In this document: positions 1 through 6,462 of the stretch, one piece after another
How the letters are laid out: each line of letters opens with the position of its first letter
How positions within the stretch are numbered: the stretch's first letter is position 1
Assembly (NCBI GenBank): GCA_945787265.1
Contig: CALZHS010000200.1
Location: 1 to 8,805, forward strand
Source of the DNA: an uncultured Gammaproteobacteria bacterium
Lineage (GTDB): Bacteria > Pseudomonadota > Gammaproteobacteria > GCA-001735895
DNA: 8,805 bases
Direction: 5' to 3'
Made by a program: the position numbers and the translations under genes
Notes under the pieces: generated by a model
What the model was told of the DNA's origin: nothing
The model's database searches: none
The model's input: the letters and a program-made list of their open reading frames with translations, nothing else

Positions 1-63
1 ACTTTCGTGCCGAGCCGCGCCTTTACCGGAGCCTGGTTCGGACGGCGCGGTATCGATGCCTAG
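1..63 (+). CDS. C-terminal end of an unrecognised upstream gene (partial)
   Basis: Reading frame 1 is open from the left edge to a TAG at 61-63 and gives the last 20 residues of a protein, ending in FTGAWFGRRGIDA. The stop lies only 13 bases before the GTG start of the Fe-S protein, and the ribosome-binding site of that gene overlaps the stop codon. This is typical of co-transcribed, translationally coupled genes. The tail is too short to assign a family. By analogy with HdrD-like proteins, a flavoprotein or other redox partner is a reasonable guess, but this is inference only. Confidence 0.5.
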   Translation, partial: TFVPSRAFTGAWFGRRGIDA

Positions 64-68
64 GGGGG
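62..68 (+). promoter_or_regulatory. Ribosome-binding site that favours the GTG77 start
   Basis: A G-rich Shine-Dalgarno stretch (AGGGGGG) lies 8 bases before GTG77. It begins inside the stop codon of the upstream gene, which suggests translational coupling. The in-frame ATG at 56 lies ahead of this site and cannot use it. Confidence 0.5.
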
Positions 69-76
69 TTAATCCA

Positions 77-1345
77 GTGAGCGAAAGACTCGAACGCGGT
101 CTCGAAACCCTGCGCGGCGAAATCGACGGCAAGGTTAAATCCTTCTTTTCGAGCTGCGTACGCTGCGGTATTTGCGCTGAGGCCTGCCTGTTTTATACCG
201 AGACCAACGATCCGCGCTATACGCCGATTTACAAAACCGAGCCACTTCGCAAACTGTGGCAAAAGGAATACAGTTTCTGGGGCAAGCTCAGCAGCGCTCT
301 CGGTATTAGCAAACCCATGACCGAGGCGGATCTCGCCGACTGGGAAGAGCTGGTTTATGATGGTTGCTCGATGTGCGGGCGTTGCAGCATGGTGTGCCCG
401 GTGGGGGTCGATATCTCGATGGTTATCTTCAAGGTCAAGCATGGTCTCGCCAAGGCCGGTTTTTCACCCGAGGGCCTGGTCGGCGCGACCCAGCGTGCTG
501 TCGATATCGGCAGTCCGATGGGTATTACCATGAAAGCGGTCATGGCGACGATCAAACACGTCGAGGCGAATACCGGCCTCAAGGTGCCGTTGGATGTTGA
601 AGGCGCTGATTATCTTGCGCTGCTGTCTTCCAATGAAATTGCGCTCTATCCCGAGTATATCGAGTCGATAACCAGGATTTTCGATCACGCCGGCGTCAGC
701 TGGACCTTGTCATCAGAGGCATACGAGGCCACCAATTCGGGATTGCAGATCGGCAACAAGACGATCGCCGGGCAGTTGGTGCAGCGAGTCGTTGATGGCG
801 CCGAAAAGCTCAAGGTAAAGAACGTAATCAGCCCGGAGTGTGGCCACGCTTATACCGCGCTGCGTTGGGAGGGGCCGAACTTCATCGGCAAGCCCTATCC
901 ATTTCGCGTCGTGCACATACTCGAATTGCTTGACGAATTGCAAGCCGCCGGAAGGCTCAAAACCACCGGCATGGAACACCAACGCCTGACCTTCCACGAC
1001 CCCTGCTCGATCGTGCGCCGCGGCGGCGTCGAGGCGCAGCCGCGCAACCTGCTGCAACCGCTGGCCGAGAATTTCATCGAAATGAAAGACCATGGGGCGA
1101 TGAACTGGTGCTGCGGCGGCGGTGGCGGCGTCAGCAGTAACGAGCGCGCCGAGGAATTGAAACTCACTGCCTTCAACAAGAAGAAATCGCAGATCGATGC
1201 GCTCAATGTCGATGCGGTCGTGACTGCCTGCTCCAACTGCCGCATGGTCATGGAGGAGGGCGTTGAAGTCAACGAAATGGAAGTCGAGCTGCTGGGGCTG
1301 ACCGAAGTCATTGCCAAACACCTGGTCGATAAGCACGCCCACTAG
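77..1345 (+). CDS. HdrD/DsrK-like (Fe-S)-binding oxidoreductase subunit with CCG domain
   Basis: Probable electron-transfer or catalytic subunit of a heterodisulfide-reductase-like complex, 422 residues from the GTG start. Near the N-terminus are two 4Fe-4S motifs: CVRCGICAEAC (Cys27, 30, 33, 37) and CSMCGRCSMVCP (Cys97, 100, 103, 107). The C-terminal half has one full CCG motif, the type that binds a non-cubane 4Fe-4S cluster in HdrB/HdrD: DPC (Cys310), WCCGGGGG (Cys345-346) and CSNC (Cys385, 388). A lone Cys255 in SPECGHAY probably represents a reduced first CCG repeat. No membrane segment or signal peptide is seen, so it should be cytoplasmic or docked to a partner. GTG77 is chosen because AGGGGGG (62-68) sits 8 bases upstream; ATG56 would add seven residues, overlap the preceding gene and lack a ribosome-binding site. 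DsrK, TmcB, GlpC-like and glycolate-oxidase Fe-S subunits are relatives. The actual substrate or partner is unknown, because only the tail of the neighbour is visible. Confidence 0.85.
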   Translation: MSERLERGLETLRGEIDGKVKSFFSSCVRCGICAEACLFYTETNDPRYTPIYKTEPLRKLWQKEYSFWGKLSSALGISKPMTEADLADWEELVYDGCSMCGRCSMVCPVGVDISMVIFKVKHGLAKAGFSPEGLVGATQRAVDIGSPMGITMKAVMATIKHVEANTGLKVPLDVEGADYLALLSSNEIALYPEYIESITRIFDHAGVSWTLSSEAYEATNSGLQIGNKTIAGQLVQRVVDGAEKLKVKNVISPECGHAYTALRWEGPNFIGKPYPFRVVHILELLDELQAAGRLKTTGMEHQRLTFHDPCSIVRRGGVEAQPRNLLQPLAENFIEMKDHGAMNWCCGGGGGVSSNERAEELKLTAFNKKKSQIDALNVDAVVTACSNCRMVMEEGVEVNEMEVELLGLTEVIAKHLVDKHAH

Positions 1346-1399
1346 TAAATTAATCGGTTTCGTGATTATCTCTCAGGGAACGAGGAGTTTCTCAAAGGC

Positions 1400-1440
1400 G
1401 GGCGGAAAACATTTTTGACGGGCAAAAATGTATTCCACCC
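1400..1440. repeat. Long imperfect inverted repeat (stem-loop) in the 1346-1570 gap
   Basis: The core is a perfect 9-bp inverted repeat, ACATTTTTG (1409-1417) and CAAAAATGT (1423-1431), around a 5-base loop. After one A/A mismatch it extends by GGAA/TTCC (1404-1407 with 1433-1436), and after another mismatch by GGG/CCC (1400-1402 with 1438-1440). That is 16 pairs in all, with two symmetric mismatches. No T-run follows on either strand, so it is not a standard intrinsic terminator. It could be a Rho-protecting 3'-end hairpin for the Fe-S gene, a dyad operator, or a copy of a small dispersed repeat. Confidence 0.6.
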
Positions 1441-1529
1441 ACTGTGATCCTCGAAGTTGAGTTAAAAGGCTGCGGATGACCGGTTATTTCAGCTATTGAG
1501 GGTATCTGAACAGCCTGGTAAGCGTGCTG

Positions 1530-1538
1530 TGGTATGAT
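1530..1538 (+). promoter_or_regulatory. Candidate extended -10 promoter for the DUF3144 gene
   Basis: TGGTATGAT fits an extended -10 element (TGn plus TATGAT, five of six matches to TATAAT). No good -35 hexamer is visible at the usual spacing, which is tolerated in extended -10 promoters. Transcription would begin around 1545, giving a leader of about 25 bases before ATG1571. The rest of the 1346-1570 gap, apart from this site and the inverted repeat, shows no gene. Confidence 0.4.
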
Positions 1539-1570
1539 CGTCGGCATCTTGAATTTGACGAGACGATGCC

Positions 1571-1885
1571 ATGGCGGACGAAACCATAACCGATGAAGAG
1601 CTCGATGAAATTTACCGGCGCATGGTGGATTCATTTATCGATCGTGCCAACGAGCTGGCCGAAACCAACAGCCCCGAAAACGTCGGTATGGCACTGCTGT
1701 ACGCGGCGTCGCGTTACAATGCCCATGTGGTTTCAAGCCATGCCCCGGTGCTGGAAGACTATGAGCGTGACATCCCAAAGGCGCGCGAGTTTTTCCAGGC
1801 CCAGTATCAGCAGATGCTCGATGAGAATTTCGAAGACTATAAACTGAACTATACCAAGTACGCGAATTTCATCCGGAAACAATAG
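1571..1885 (+). CDS. DUF3144 family protein, 104 aa
   Basis: Small, acidic, probably helical cytoplasmic protein of unknown function. It matches the DUF3144 pattern as I recall it: an N-terminal helix with FIDRANE (about residues 22-28), a middle segment MALLYAASRYNAHV (residues 38-51), and a C-terminal segment QQMLDENFEDYKLNY followed by KYANFIRK. The length of about 100 residues is normal for the family. There is no signal peptide, membrane segment or metal-binding motif. The start is ATG1571, with a weak GAGA ribosome-binding site about 7 bases upstream. It appears monocistronic, with its own candidate promoter at 1530-1538. Its 3' end overlaps the end of the convergent peptidase gene by 17 bases. 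The family call is from memory of its sequence pattern and is fairly secure; no biochemical role is known to me. Confidence 0.8.
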   Translation: MADETITDEELDEIYRRMVDSFIDRANELAETNSPENVGMALLYAASRYNAHVVSSHAPVLEDYERDIPKAREFFQAQYQQMLDENFEDYKLNYTKYANFIRKQ

Positions 1886-2969
1886 CATTAGCCAACCTTA
1901 GCCCGGGACAAACCTGTGCCGGGAGATCGCCTTGCTGTTTCCAGGCCGCGAGACAGTCGTCGCGGGCCGACTTGTCGAGCGCACCGAGTTTGTCCACGTA
2001 ACGGAAGAACGCGGCGAAATCGAACCCGTGTGCCTCGATCATGTTGATAAATGCAGGTGCTTCCGAATTGTAGGCGGCTACTGATCCAATCTTGGCGTTG
2101 TTCAGATCGTCGGCAAACCAGCGCGTGAATCCCCCGCTTACCTGGTGCGTGCTGGCAATGCTGACATGTGCGTCTTTTGCCCGGGCGAATACCTGCATTT
2201 TGCGCTGGCGTTTCTCCGCTTCGACGAGGTCACTGGAATAGATATTCGTCAGCTCTTTACGGACGCTTTCGATGAGTCCAAGCACCTCGCCGCGATAACT
2301 CAGCCAGCGCGTCAATTTGGCGAGTTCCTCGGACCGGTTCTGTGATTTTAACCAGAGTTCGGTACCAACCTGCTGCACCGCGGTGGCGAGTGATTCGTTG
2401 AAAGTCGTGTCGTCGTCAATATAGATCTGCTGGTGAGTGAGCTCATGGAACAGCAATCCGGCGAGGCGATAATCGGGCCAGTTCACGAAGCTGCTCAACA
2501 CCGGATCATCGAACCAGCCCAGCGTCGAATAGGCCGAGACCCGGCCGATATGCACCTCCAGTCCTTCTGACTTCAAATCTTCGGCATAGGCGAACAGGCG
2601 TTGCTCGTCGTAGTAGCCACGATAGCTGGCGCAACCGATGATCGGGTAGCACCATTCGTAAAGCCGGGTCGAGAATTCGGGCGCCGCAAACAGGTTCTGG
2701 ACCACGTAGGGACGGTCGAGCTCGACGTAACTGCCGTAACTGTCGTTTGCGGGTAGCTCGAGGCGTTCGATCGAAAAACGCCTTATTTCCTGCACCAGCA
2801 CCAGTCGCTCGCGCAAATCGGCCTCAAGCGAGTCATCGGCGAGCAACGTGTCGATGTCAACACGTTGATTCATCACTGCCAGGTGTCCCCTCGCGCTATG
2901 CCAGTAATAGCCGATGTCGGCACAGCCACTCAGCAATAACAGTAAAGCAATCGAAATTATTATGCGCAT
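1869..2969 (-). CDS. Predicted lipoprotein zinc aminopeptidase, PF10023/COG4324 family
   Basis: Putative membrane-anchored metallopeptidase, 366 residues. The N-terminus is a short hydrophobic signal ending in the lipobox LLSGC (Cys16), so the protein should be lipidated and face the periplasm. The following residue is Ala, which in enterobacterial Lol rules would allow outer-membrane sorting. The gluzincin motif HELTH is at residues 175-179, with a likely third zinc ligand Glu192 in the downstream FNESLA segment. The family is annotated as predicted aminopeptidase; substrates are unknown. The start chosen is ATG at 2967-2969, with GAGAG about 8 bases upstream; a GTG five codons earlier (2982-2984) would put charged residues before the signal and overlap that ribosome-binding site. 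It is divergent from the M14 carboxypeptidase, with only 38 bases between the starts, and convergent with and overlapping the DUF3144 gene. Full-length and apparently intact. Confidence 0.85.
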   Translation of the reverse strand: MRIIISIALLLLLSGCADIGYYWHSARGHLAVMNQRVDIDTLLADDSLEADLRERLVLVQEIRRFSIERLELPANDSYGSYVELDRPYVVQNLFAAPEFSTRLYEWCYPIIGCASYRGYYDEQRLFAYAEDLKSEGLEVHIGRVSAYSTLGWFDDPVLSSFVNWPDYRLAGLLFHELTHQQIYIDDDTTFNESLATAVQQVGTELWLKSQNRSEELAKLTRWLSYRGEVLGLIESVRKELTNIYSSDLVEAEKRQRKMQVFARAKDAHVSIASTHQVSGGFTRWFADDLNNAKIGSVAAYNSEAPAFINMIEAHGFDFAAFFRYVDKLGALDKSARDDCLAAWKQQGDLPAQVCPGLRLANAIVSG

Positions 2970-2979
2970 ACAGTATTCT
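2951..2979 (+). promoter_or_regulatory. Candidate sigma70-type promoter for the carboxypeptidase cassette
   Basis: TCGAAA (2951-2956, four of six matches to TTGACA) and TATTCT (2974-2979, four of six to TATAAT) are separated by 17 bases. Transcription would start near 2986, about 22 bases before ATG3008. The site lies across the start of the divergent peptidase gene, so the two promoters would overlap or interfere. This is weak consensus evidence only. Confidence 0.25.
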
Positions 2980-3007
2980 CTCACACTGTCATTAACCGGG
3001 AAAAATC

Positions 3008-4138
3008 ATGTTCATTTCCAGCCAGTTCGACGGTGGCAATATCGAGTGCCTCGATGCTAGCGATCCCAGCAACATCCTGCTCAAGATACGTGCCGACAAC
3101 CAGTCGGATTTTTACCAGTGGTTTTATTTTCGCGCGGCAAACGTCAAGGACCTCGAGTGCAGGTACCTGCTTACCAATGCGGCTGGCGCGGCCTACAAAA
3201 AGGGCTGGGAGGGCTACCAGGCGGTTGCCAGCTACGACCGCGAATTCTGGTTTCGCGTCGAAACTACTTACGACGGCGAGAACCTGGTCATCGAACACAA
3301 CAGTAGCGAGGACCAGGTCTACTTTGCCTACTTTGCGCCCTATTCGATGGAGCGCCACGCAGATTTACTCGCTTTTGCGCAAACCAGCGAACGCTGCCGG
3401 GCGGAGACACTGGGTGCAACACTGGACGGCCAGGCCATGGACTGCCTGCGCTTCGGGGAGCCCGGGGAGGGACGAAAAAGTATCTGGATGGTGGCACGCC
3501 AGCATCCGGGTGAAACCATGGCTGAATGGTGGATGGAAGGCCTGGTCAATCGTCTGGTTGACCACAGTGACCCGGTGGTTAACGCAATTCTGGACAAGGC
3601 GGTGATTTACCTGGTGCCGAATATGAATCCGGATGGCAGCCGCCGCGGCAATTTGCGCACCAACGCGGTGGGGTCGAACCTGAATCGTGAATGGGACGAT
3701 CCCACCCCGGACAAGAGTCCCGAGGTGTTGTGCGTGCTTGAAAAGATCAGGCAAACCGGGCTCAGTTTTGGTCTCGACGTGCATGGCGACGAGGCGCTAC
3801 CGTATAACTTTATCGCCGGTACCGAGGGCATTCCCGGTTGGAACCATGAACGCCAGCAGCAACTCGAACTGTTCAAGATGACGCTCGCGAACATTAACCC
3901 GGATTTCCAGGTCGAACATGGTTATCCGCCGAATTCGGGTGGTAACGCTAACATGAGCTATTGCTCGAACTCGCTCGCGGAACGCTTTGGTGTGCTCTTC
4001 ATGACGCTGGAAATGCCGTTCAAGGATGCCAGCGTAACTCTGGACAGTATCCAGGGATGGAGTCCGGAGCGCTGCGGCCGTCTCGCGCATTCCTGCCTCG
4101 ATGCCCTGCACCTGTGCTGGGACCAGGTGGTGAAATAA
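3008..4138 (+). CDS. M14 zinc carboxypeptidase, cytosolic carboxypeptidase (CCP/Nna1-like) type
   Basis: Zinc-dependent carboxypeptidase, 376 residues, cytoplasmic (no signal peptide). Residues 1 to about 125 form the beta-rich N-terminal domain that precedes the catalytic domain in the CCP subfamily; FYQWFYFR at 35-42 is characteristic. The catalytic domain carries the M14 zinc signature QHPGETMAEW (His166, Glu169). It also has NPDGSRRGNLRTNAVGSNLNR (207-227, with Arg217 and Asn225-Arg227 in the substrate-carboxylate region), DVHGDE (third zinc ligand His259) and the general-base segment TLEMPFKD (Glu335). All key residues are present, so it should be active. Eukaryotic CCPs remove glutamates from tubulin tails; bacterial members have no agreed substrate. 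ATG3008 has GGGA about 6 bases upstream. It is the first gene of a four-gene plus-strand cassette and ends 34 bases before the multicopper oxidase. Confidence 0.9.
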   Translation: MFISSQFDGGNIECLDASDPSNILLKIRADNQSDFYQWFYFRAANVKDLECRYLLTNAAGAAYKKGWEGYQAVASYDREFWFRVETTYDGENLVIEHNSSEDQVYFAYFAPYSMERHADLLAFAQTSERCRAETLGATLDGQAMDCLRFGEPGEGRKSIWMVARQHPGETMAEWWMEGLVNRLVDHSDPVVNAILDKAVIYLVPNMNPDGSRRGNLRTNAVGSNLNREWDDPTPDKSPEVLCVLEKIRQTGLSFGLDVHGDEALPYNFIAGTEGIPGWNHERQQQLELFKMTLANINPDFQVEHGYPPNSGGNANMSYCSNSLAERFGVLFMTLEMPFKDASVTLDSIQGWSPERCGRLAHSCLDALHLCWDQVVK

Positions 4139-4172
4139 CGTTTGGGCCCAATTCGCACGGAGAATAGGTATC

Positions 4173-4745
4173 TTGGTTAATCGCAGAAATTTTCTTAAGT
4201 CAGCTGCCGCCGGTTTGATCGGCAGTGCTCTTGTCAAATCGCCTGCAGCCCTGGCGAACCTGAAGCGTCCCGCTTTTGAGTTAACCGCGTCTAACGGCAG
4301 GTATAAATTCGGCCCGGGCCAGGCCATGGCCACGCAGGTCATGTTTTATAACGAGTCGATACCCGGGCCGGTCATCCGTATCCCGCAAGGCCAGGAATCG
4401 ACGATCCGGTTTAAAAATGCGCTCGACGAACCGAGCTCCGTGCACTGGCACGGGCTGCGCATTGATAACGCGATGGACGGGGTGCCCGGCATGACCCAGG
4501 AGCCGGTGTTGCCGGGCGCAGCCTTCGACTACCGATTGACACCACCAGATGCCGGCAGCTACTGGTACCACACCCATCAGCGCTCCTGGGCGCAACTGGC
4601 CCTGGGCCTGGCCGGGATCCTGATTGTCGAAGAGGAATCACCACCGCTGGTGGACCAGGACCTGGTCCTGGCTATCGACGACTGGCGCCTCGACAAATGC
4701 ATGACTGGTCGCACGGCGGGCGTCTCGGCAACGTCATCACCGTGA
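4173..4745 (+). CDS. Multicopper oxidase N-terminal portion (frameshifted)
   Basis: 190-residue frame; residues 1-175 are genuine and the last 15 are out-of-frame. It starts at TTG4173, with GGAGA (4159-4163) about 9 bases upstream and no in-frame ATG nearby. The N-terminus is a twin-arginine signal (NRRNFLKS, then a hydrophobic stretch, probable cleavage after ALA near residue 28), so the folded copper enzyme would be exported by Tat. HWHGLRIDN (His91, His93) and YWYHTHQRSW (His133, His135) are the first two type 2/type 3 copper-ligand pairs of the first cupredoxin domain. The frame leaves the family pattern after DDWRLDK (169-175) and stops at TGA 4743-4745. Confidence 0.75.
   Translation: MVNRRNFLKSAAAGLIGSALVKSPAALANLKRPAFELTASNGRYKFGPGQAMATQVMFYNESIPGPVIRIPQGQESTIRFKNALDEPSSVHWHGLRIDNAMDGVPGMTQEPVLPGAAFDYRLTPPDAGSYWYHTHQRSWAQLALGLAGILIVEEESPPLVDQDLVLAIDDWRLDKCMTGRTAGVSATSSP
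4692..4700 (+). other. Frameshift site in the multicopper oxidase
   Basis: GAC AAA TGC is read in the N-terminal frame, while the C-terminal frame continues from ATG at 4697. One extra A in the short A-run would restore a continuous D-K-M-H-D-W-S-H reading. From memory, related oxidases have roughly 8-13 residues between DDWRLD and HDxSH, whereas a one-base repair leaves only two. A deletion of 3n+1 bases (for example about 31) is therefore as plausible as a lost single base. Confidence 0.65.
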
Positions 4746-5533
4746 ACGGTGAAACCGCCAAGACTTACCAGGTTGCCGCCGGTGAGCGCATCCGCCTGCG
4801 ATTGCTCAATATCGCCAATGCACGCACCATGGACCTGTTATTCAACGAACCCGAAATCTCGGTCATTGCAATTGACGGTCAACCGGTCAAACCCTTTGTG
4901 CCCGAATCAGGCAGAATTTTACTGGCGCCGGGCCAGCGCACCGATGTAATCATCGACATGACTGCCGATCCCGGCGCACGTTCGCTGATCGAGGTCGTCA
5001 TCGGTGAATACGCTTACGAGGTTGCAGGCTTTCAATATGATCAAACCCGGAAACGTGAGCAGACGCTGGATGCTCCGATCGCGCTCCCGGGCAACCCGCT
5101 GCAGCAAATTCGACTGCCGAATGAATTCATGCAGGTGCCGTTGGTGATGGAAGGTGGTGCCATGGGCGGCATGCGCAGCGCAACGTTTGAGGGCAAGGAA
5201 ATGGGTATTCGCGAGCTCATCCAGTACCGTAAAATCTGGGCCATCAACGGCATCGCGGGCATGCCGGAAAAGCCGCTTTTCAGCGTCAGGCGCGGAACCG
5301 CGATCAGCCTTGACGTTAAAAACGAGAACAGCTGGCCGCACGCGATGCATATCCACGGGCACCATTTCATACATGATAAGGCGCCGGGTATCTGGCGCGA
5401 TACCGTGCTGTTTTCACGCGGTGAGCAGGGGACGATGAAATTCGTCGCCGATAATCCAGGTAAGTGGTTAATCCACTGTCACATGGTCGAACACATGGCC
5501 GGCGGCATGGTGACCTGGTTCGAAGTAACGTAA
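4697..5533 (+). CDS. Multicopper oxidase C-terminal portion (out of frame with the N-terminal part)
   Basis: 278 codons from ATG4697, although this ATG has no ribosome-binding site and is probably internal. MHDWSHGGRLGN at the beginning is the usual family segment after the first domain. Next come the second cupredoxin domain and a methionine-rich stretch (Met145, 151, 156, 159, 169 of this frame). The last domain has HAMHIHGH (His215, 218, 220) and HCHMVEHMAGGM (His260, Cys261, His262, His266, Met271). These give the type 1 copper ligands, with an axial Met, plus the remaining type 2/3 ligands. The coding signal shows no decay: no further stop or frameshift down to TAA 5531-5533. If translated alone it would lack half of the trinuclear site and a signal peptide. 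Confidence 0.75.
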   Translation: MHDWSHGGRLGNVITVNGETAKTYQVAAGERIRLRLLNIANARTMDLLFNEPEISVIAIDGQPVKPFVPESGRILLAPGQRTDVIIDMTADPGARSLIEVVIGEYAYEVAGFQYDQTRKREQTLDAPIALPGNPLQQIRLPNEFMQVPLVMEGGAMGGMRSATFEGKEMGIRELIQYRKIWAINGIAGMPEKPLFSVRRGTAISLDVKNENSWPHAMHIHGHHFIHDKAPGIWRDTVLFSRGEQGTMKFVADNPGKWLIHCHMVEHMAGGMVTWFEVT

Positions 5534-5564
5534 CGTCGCATTAACGCTCGGGAGATTTGTATTC

Positions 5565-6458
5565 ATGTCGAAGATCAACATCCAGTTCACGCTGTTTTCC
5601 GCATTTTACTCGCCCCTCATTGTAACAATGGCGGGAGGATTTCTTAACCGGGAAGGTCTTGAGTATGAGTGGTCGGTTTCACCACCAGGAGTACCAGCGG
5701 TCGCTGCCATCATGGACGGGTCGGCCCAGGTGGTGCAGTCGGCACCGAGCCAGGCGTTCAACGCGATAGCTGAGGGCGAGTCTGATTATCCGCTCCATTT
5801 TGCCCAGATCAATGAAATGGATGGATTCTTTATCAGCGGTCGCGAGGCGGATGCCGGTTTTTCCTGGCACCAGCTGGAGGGTGCCGAGGTGGTCATGTTT
5901 GGTGGCGGTCAACCCAACGCGATGTTTCGCTACGCCTGCCATCGCGCCGGTATCGACTATGACAAAATCCACGCGATTACGCCCGGCGGAGCGGATGAAA
6001 TCGATCAGGCTTTTCGCGCTGGCGAAGGCCAGTATGTGCAACAGCAGGGACCCTACCCGCAGCAACTTGCAGATGAGGGGATCGGCAATATCGTCGCACA
6101 GGTGGGGCCGCTGATTGGGCCCTGTGCCTTTTCGAGCCTGGCTGCCTCGCGCGAATGGCTGGATAGCGAGGAGGCGCGCGCCTTTACGCGCGCCTATGCC
6201 AGTGCCCGGCAGTACCTGAACCAAACCCCGGCTGCTGAAGTCGCAGCTCTCGAGCAATCCTATTTTCCCGCTACCAGTGCGGCCGCACTGGAGCAATGTA
6301 TTGCCAGCTATCAGCAACTGGGGTGCTGGACGCCACATGTCGAGATAACAAAACCGGCATTCGAAGTTACACTCGATGTGTTTAGCTATACCGGCGGTAT
6401 TTCCGAGCGCTATCCCTACGAACTCGTCTGTGCCCTGCCACCTTCAAACCCGGCATAG
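5565..6458 (+). CDS. NMT1/THI5-like substrate-binding-fold protein without signal peptide
   Basis: 297 residues resembling the SsuA/TauA/THI5 type II periplasmic-binding fold. Features are an N-terminal strand and helix with FYSPLIVTMAGGFLNREG (14-31), PPGVPAVAAIMDGSAQVVQS (40-59), a middle segment EGAEVVMFGGGQPNAMFRY (105-123) that should begin the second lobe, and IDYDKI plus GGADEIDQAFRAGEG (141-155). Unlike transporter binding proteins, it starts directly with the first fold strand (MSKINIQF), with no signal peptide or lipobox. It should therefore be cytoplasmic: a binding or sensor protein, or an enzyme in the manner of THI5. The THI5 CCCFC motif is absent. GGGAG (5550-5554) lies 10 bases before ATG5565. 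It follows the oxidase by 31 bases and precedes the PLP enzyme by 4, implying co-translation. No permease or ATPase gene accompanies it. The ligand is unknown. Confidence 0.65.
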   Translation: MSKINIQFTLFSAFYSPLIVTMAGGFLNREGLEYEWSVSPPGVPAVAAIMDGSAQVVQSAPSQAFNAIAEGESDYPLHFAQINEMDGFFISGREADAGFSWHQLEGAEVVMFGGGQPNAMFRYACHRAGIDYDKIHAITPGGADEIDQAFRAGEGQYVQQQGPYPQQLADEGIGNIVAQVGPLIGPCAFSSLAASREWLDSEEARAFTRAYASARQYLNQTPAAEVAALEQSYFPATSAAALEQCIASYQQLGCWTPHVEITKPAFEVTLDVFSYTGGISERYPYELVCALPPSNPA

Positions 6459-6462
6459 GCTC

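Larger units (their letters stand above)
4173..5533 (+). pseudogene. Multicopper oxidase, Tat-exported, split by a frameshift
   Basis: Two overlapping frames together make one CueO/CotA-type three-cupredoxin oxidase of about 453 residues. The first frame (4173-4745) holds the N-terminal ligands; the second (usable from about 4697) holds the rest. The break is at 4695-4697, where one base is missing (or two are extra) relative to a continuous frame. All four copper-ligand clusters survive: HWH, HTH, HAMHIHGH and HCHMVEHMAGGM. The enzyme would be periplasmic and oxidise a substrate (Cu+, phenols, metals or an organic compound) with reduction of oxygen to water. As sequenced, translation yields a truncated protein without the type 1 copper site, so the locus is scored as broken. 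A sequencing error is the main alternative. It sits between the carboxypeptidase and the substrate-binding-like gene, with gaps of 34 and 31 bases. Confidence 0.75.

Noticed and set aside
713..1342. Open frame of 209 codons on the minus strand inside the Fe-S protein gene
   Set aside because: It is the antisense of a well-supported gene with full cysteine motifs. The translation is rich in His, Asp and Ala with no family pattern, as expected from a shadow frame.
3797..4342. Open frame of 181 codons on the minus strand across the carboxypeptidase/oxidase junction
   Set aside because: It covers coding sequence of two clear plus-strand genes and has no motif.
4692..4745. Programmed -1 frameshifting or translational restart joining the two oxidase halves
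   Set aside because: CGACAAATGC is not an X XXY YYZ slippery heptamer, and slipping back would pair tRNA-Lys with CAA. No ribosome-binding site precedes ATG4697. A deletion or sequence error is simpler.
5679..6338. Open frame of 219 codons on the minus strand inside the binding-fold gene
   Set aside because: There is no recognisable domain or good start context, and the plus-strand frame has a ribosome-binding site and fits a fold. Treated as a shadow.
6376..6462. N-terminal extension of the PLP enzyme to ATG6376
   Set aside because: It would lie inside the preceding gene, lacks family resemblance and has no ribosome-binding site. The family pattern begins soon after ATG6463/6469.
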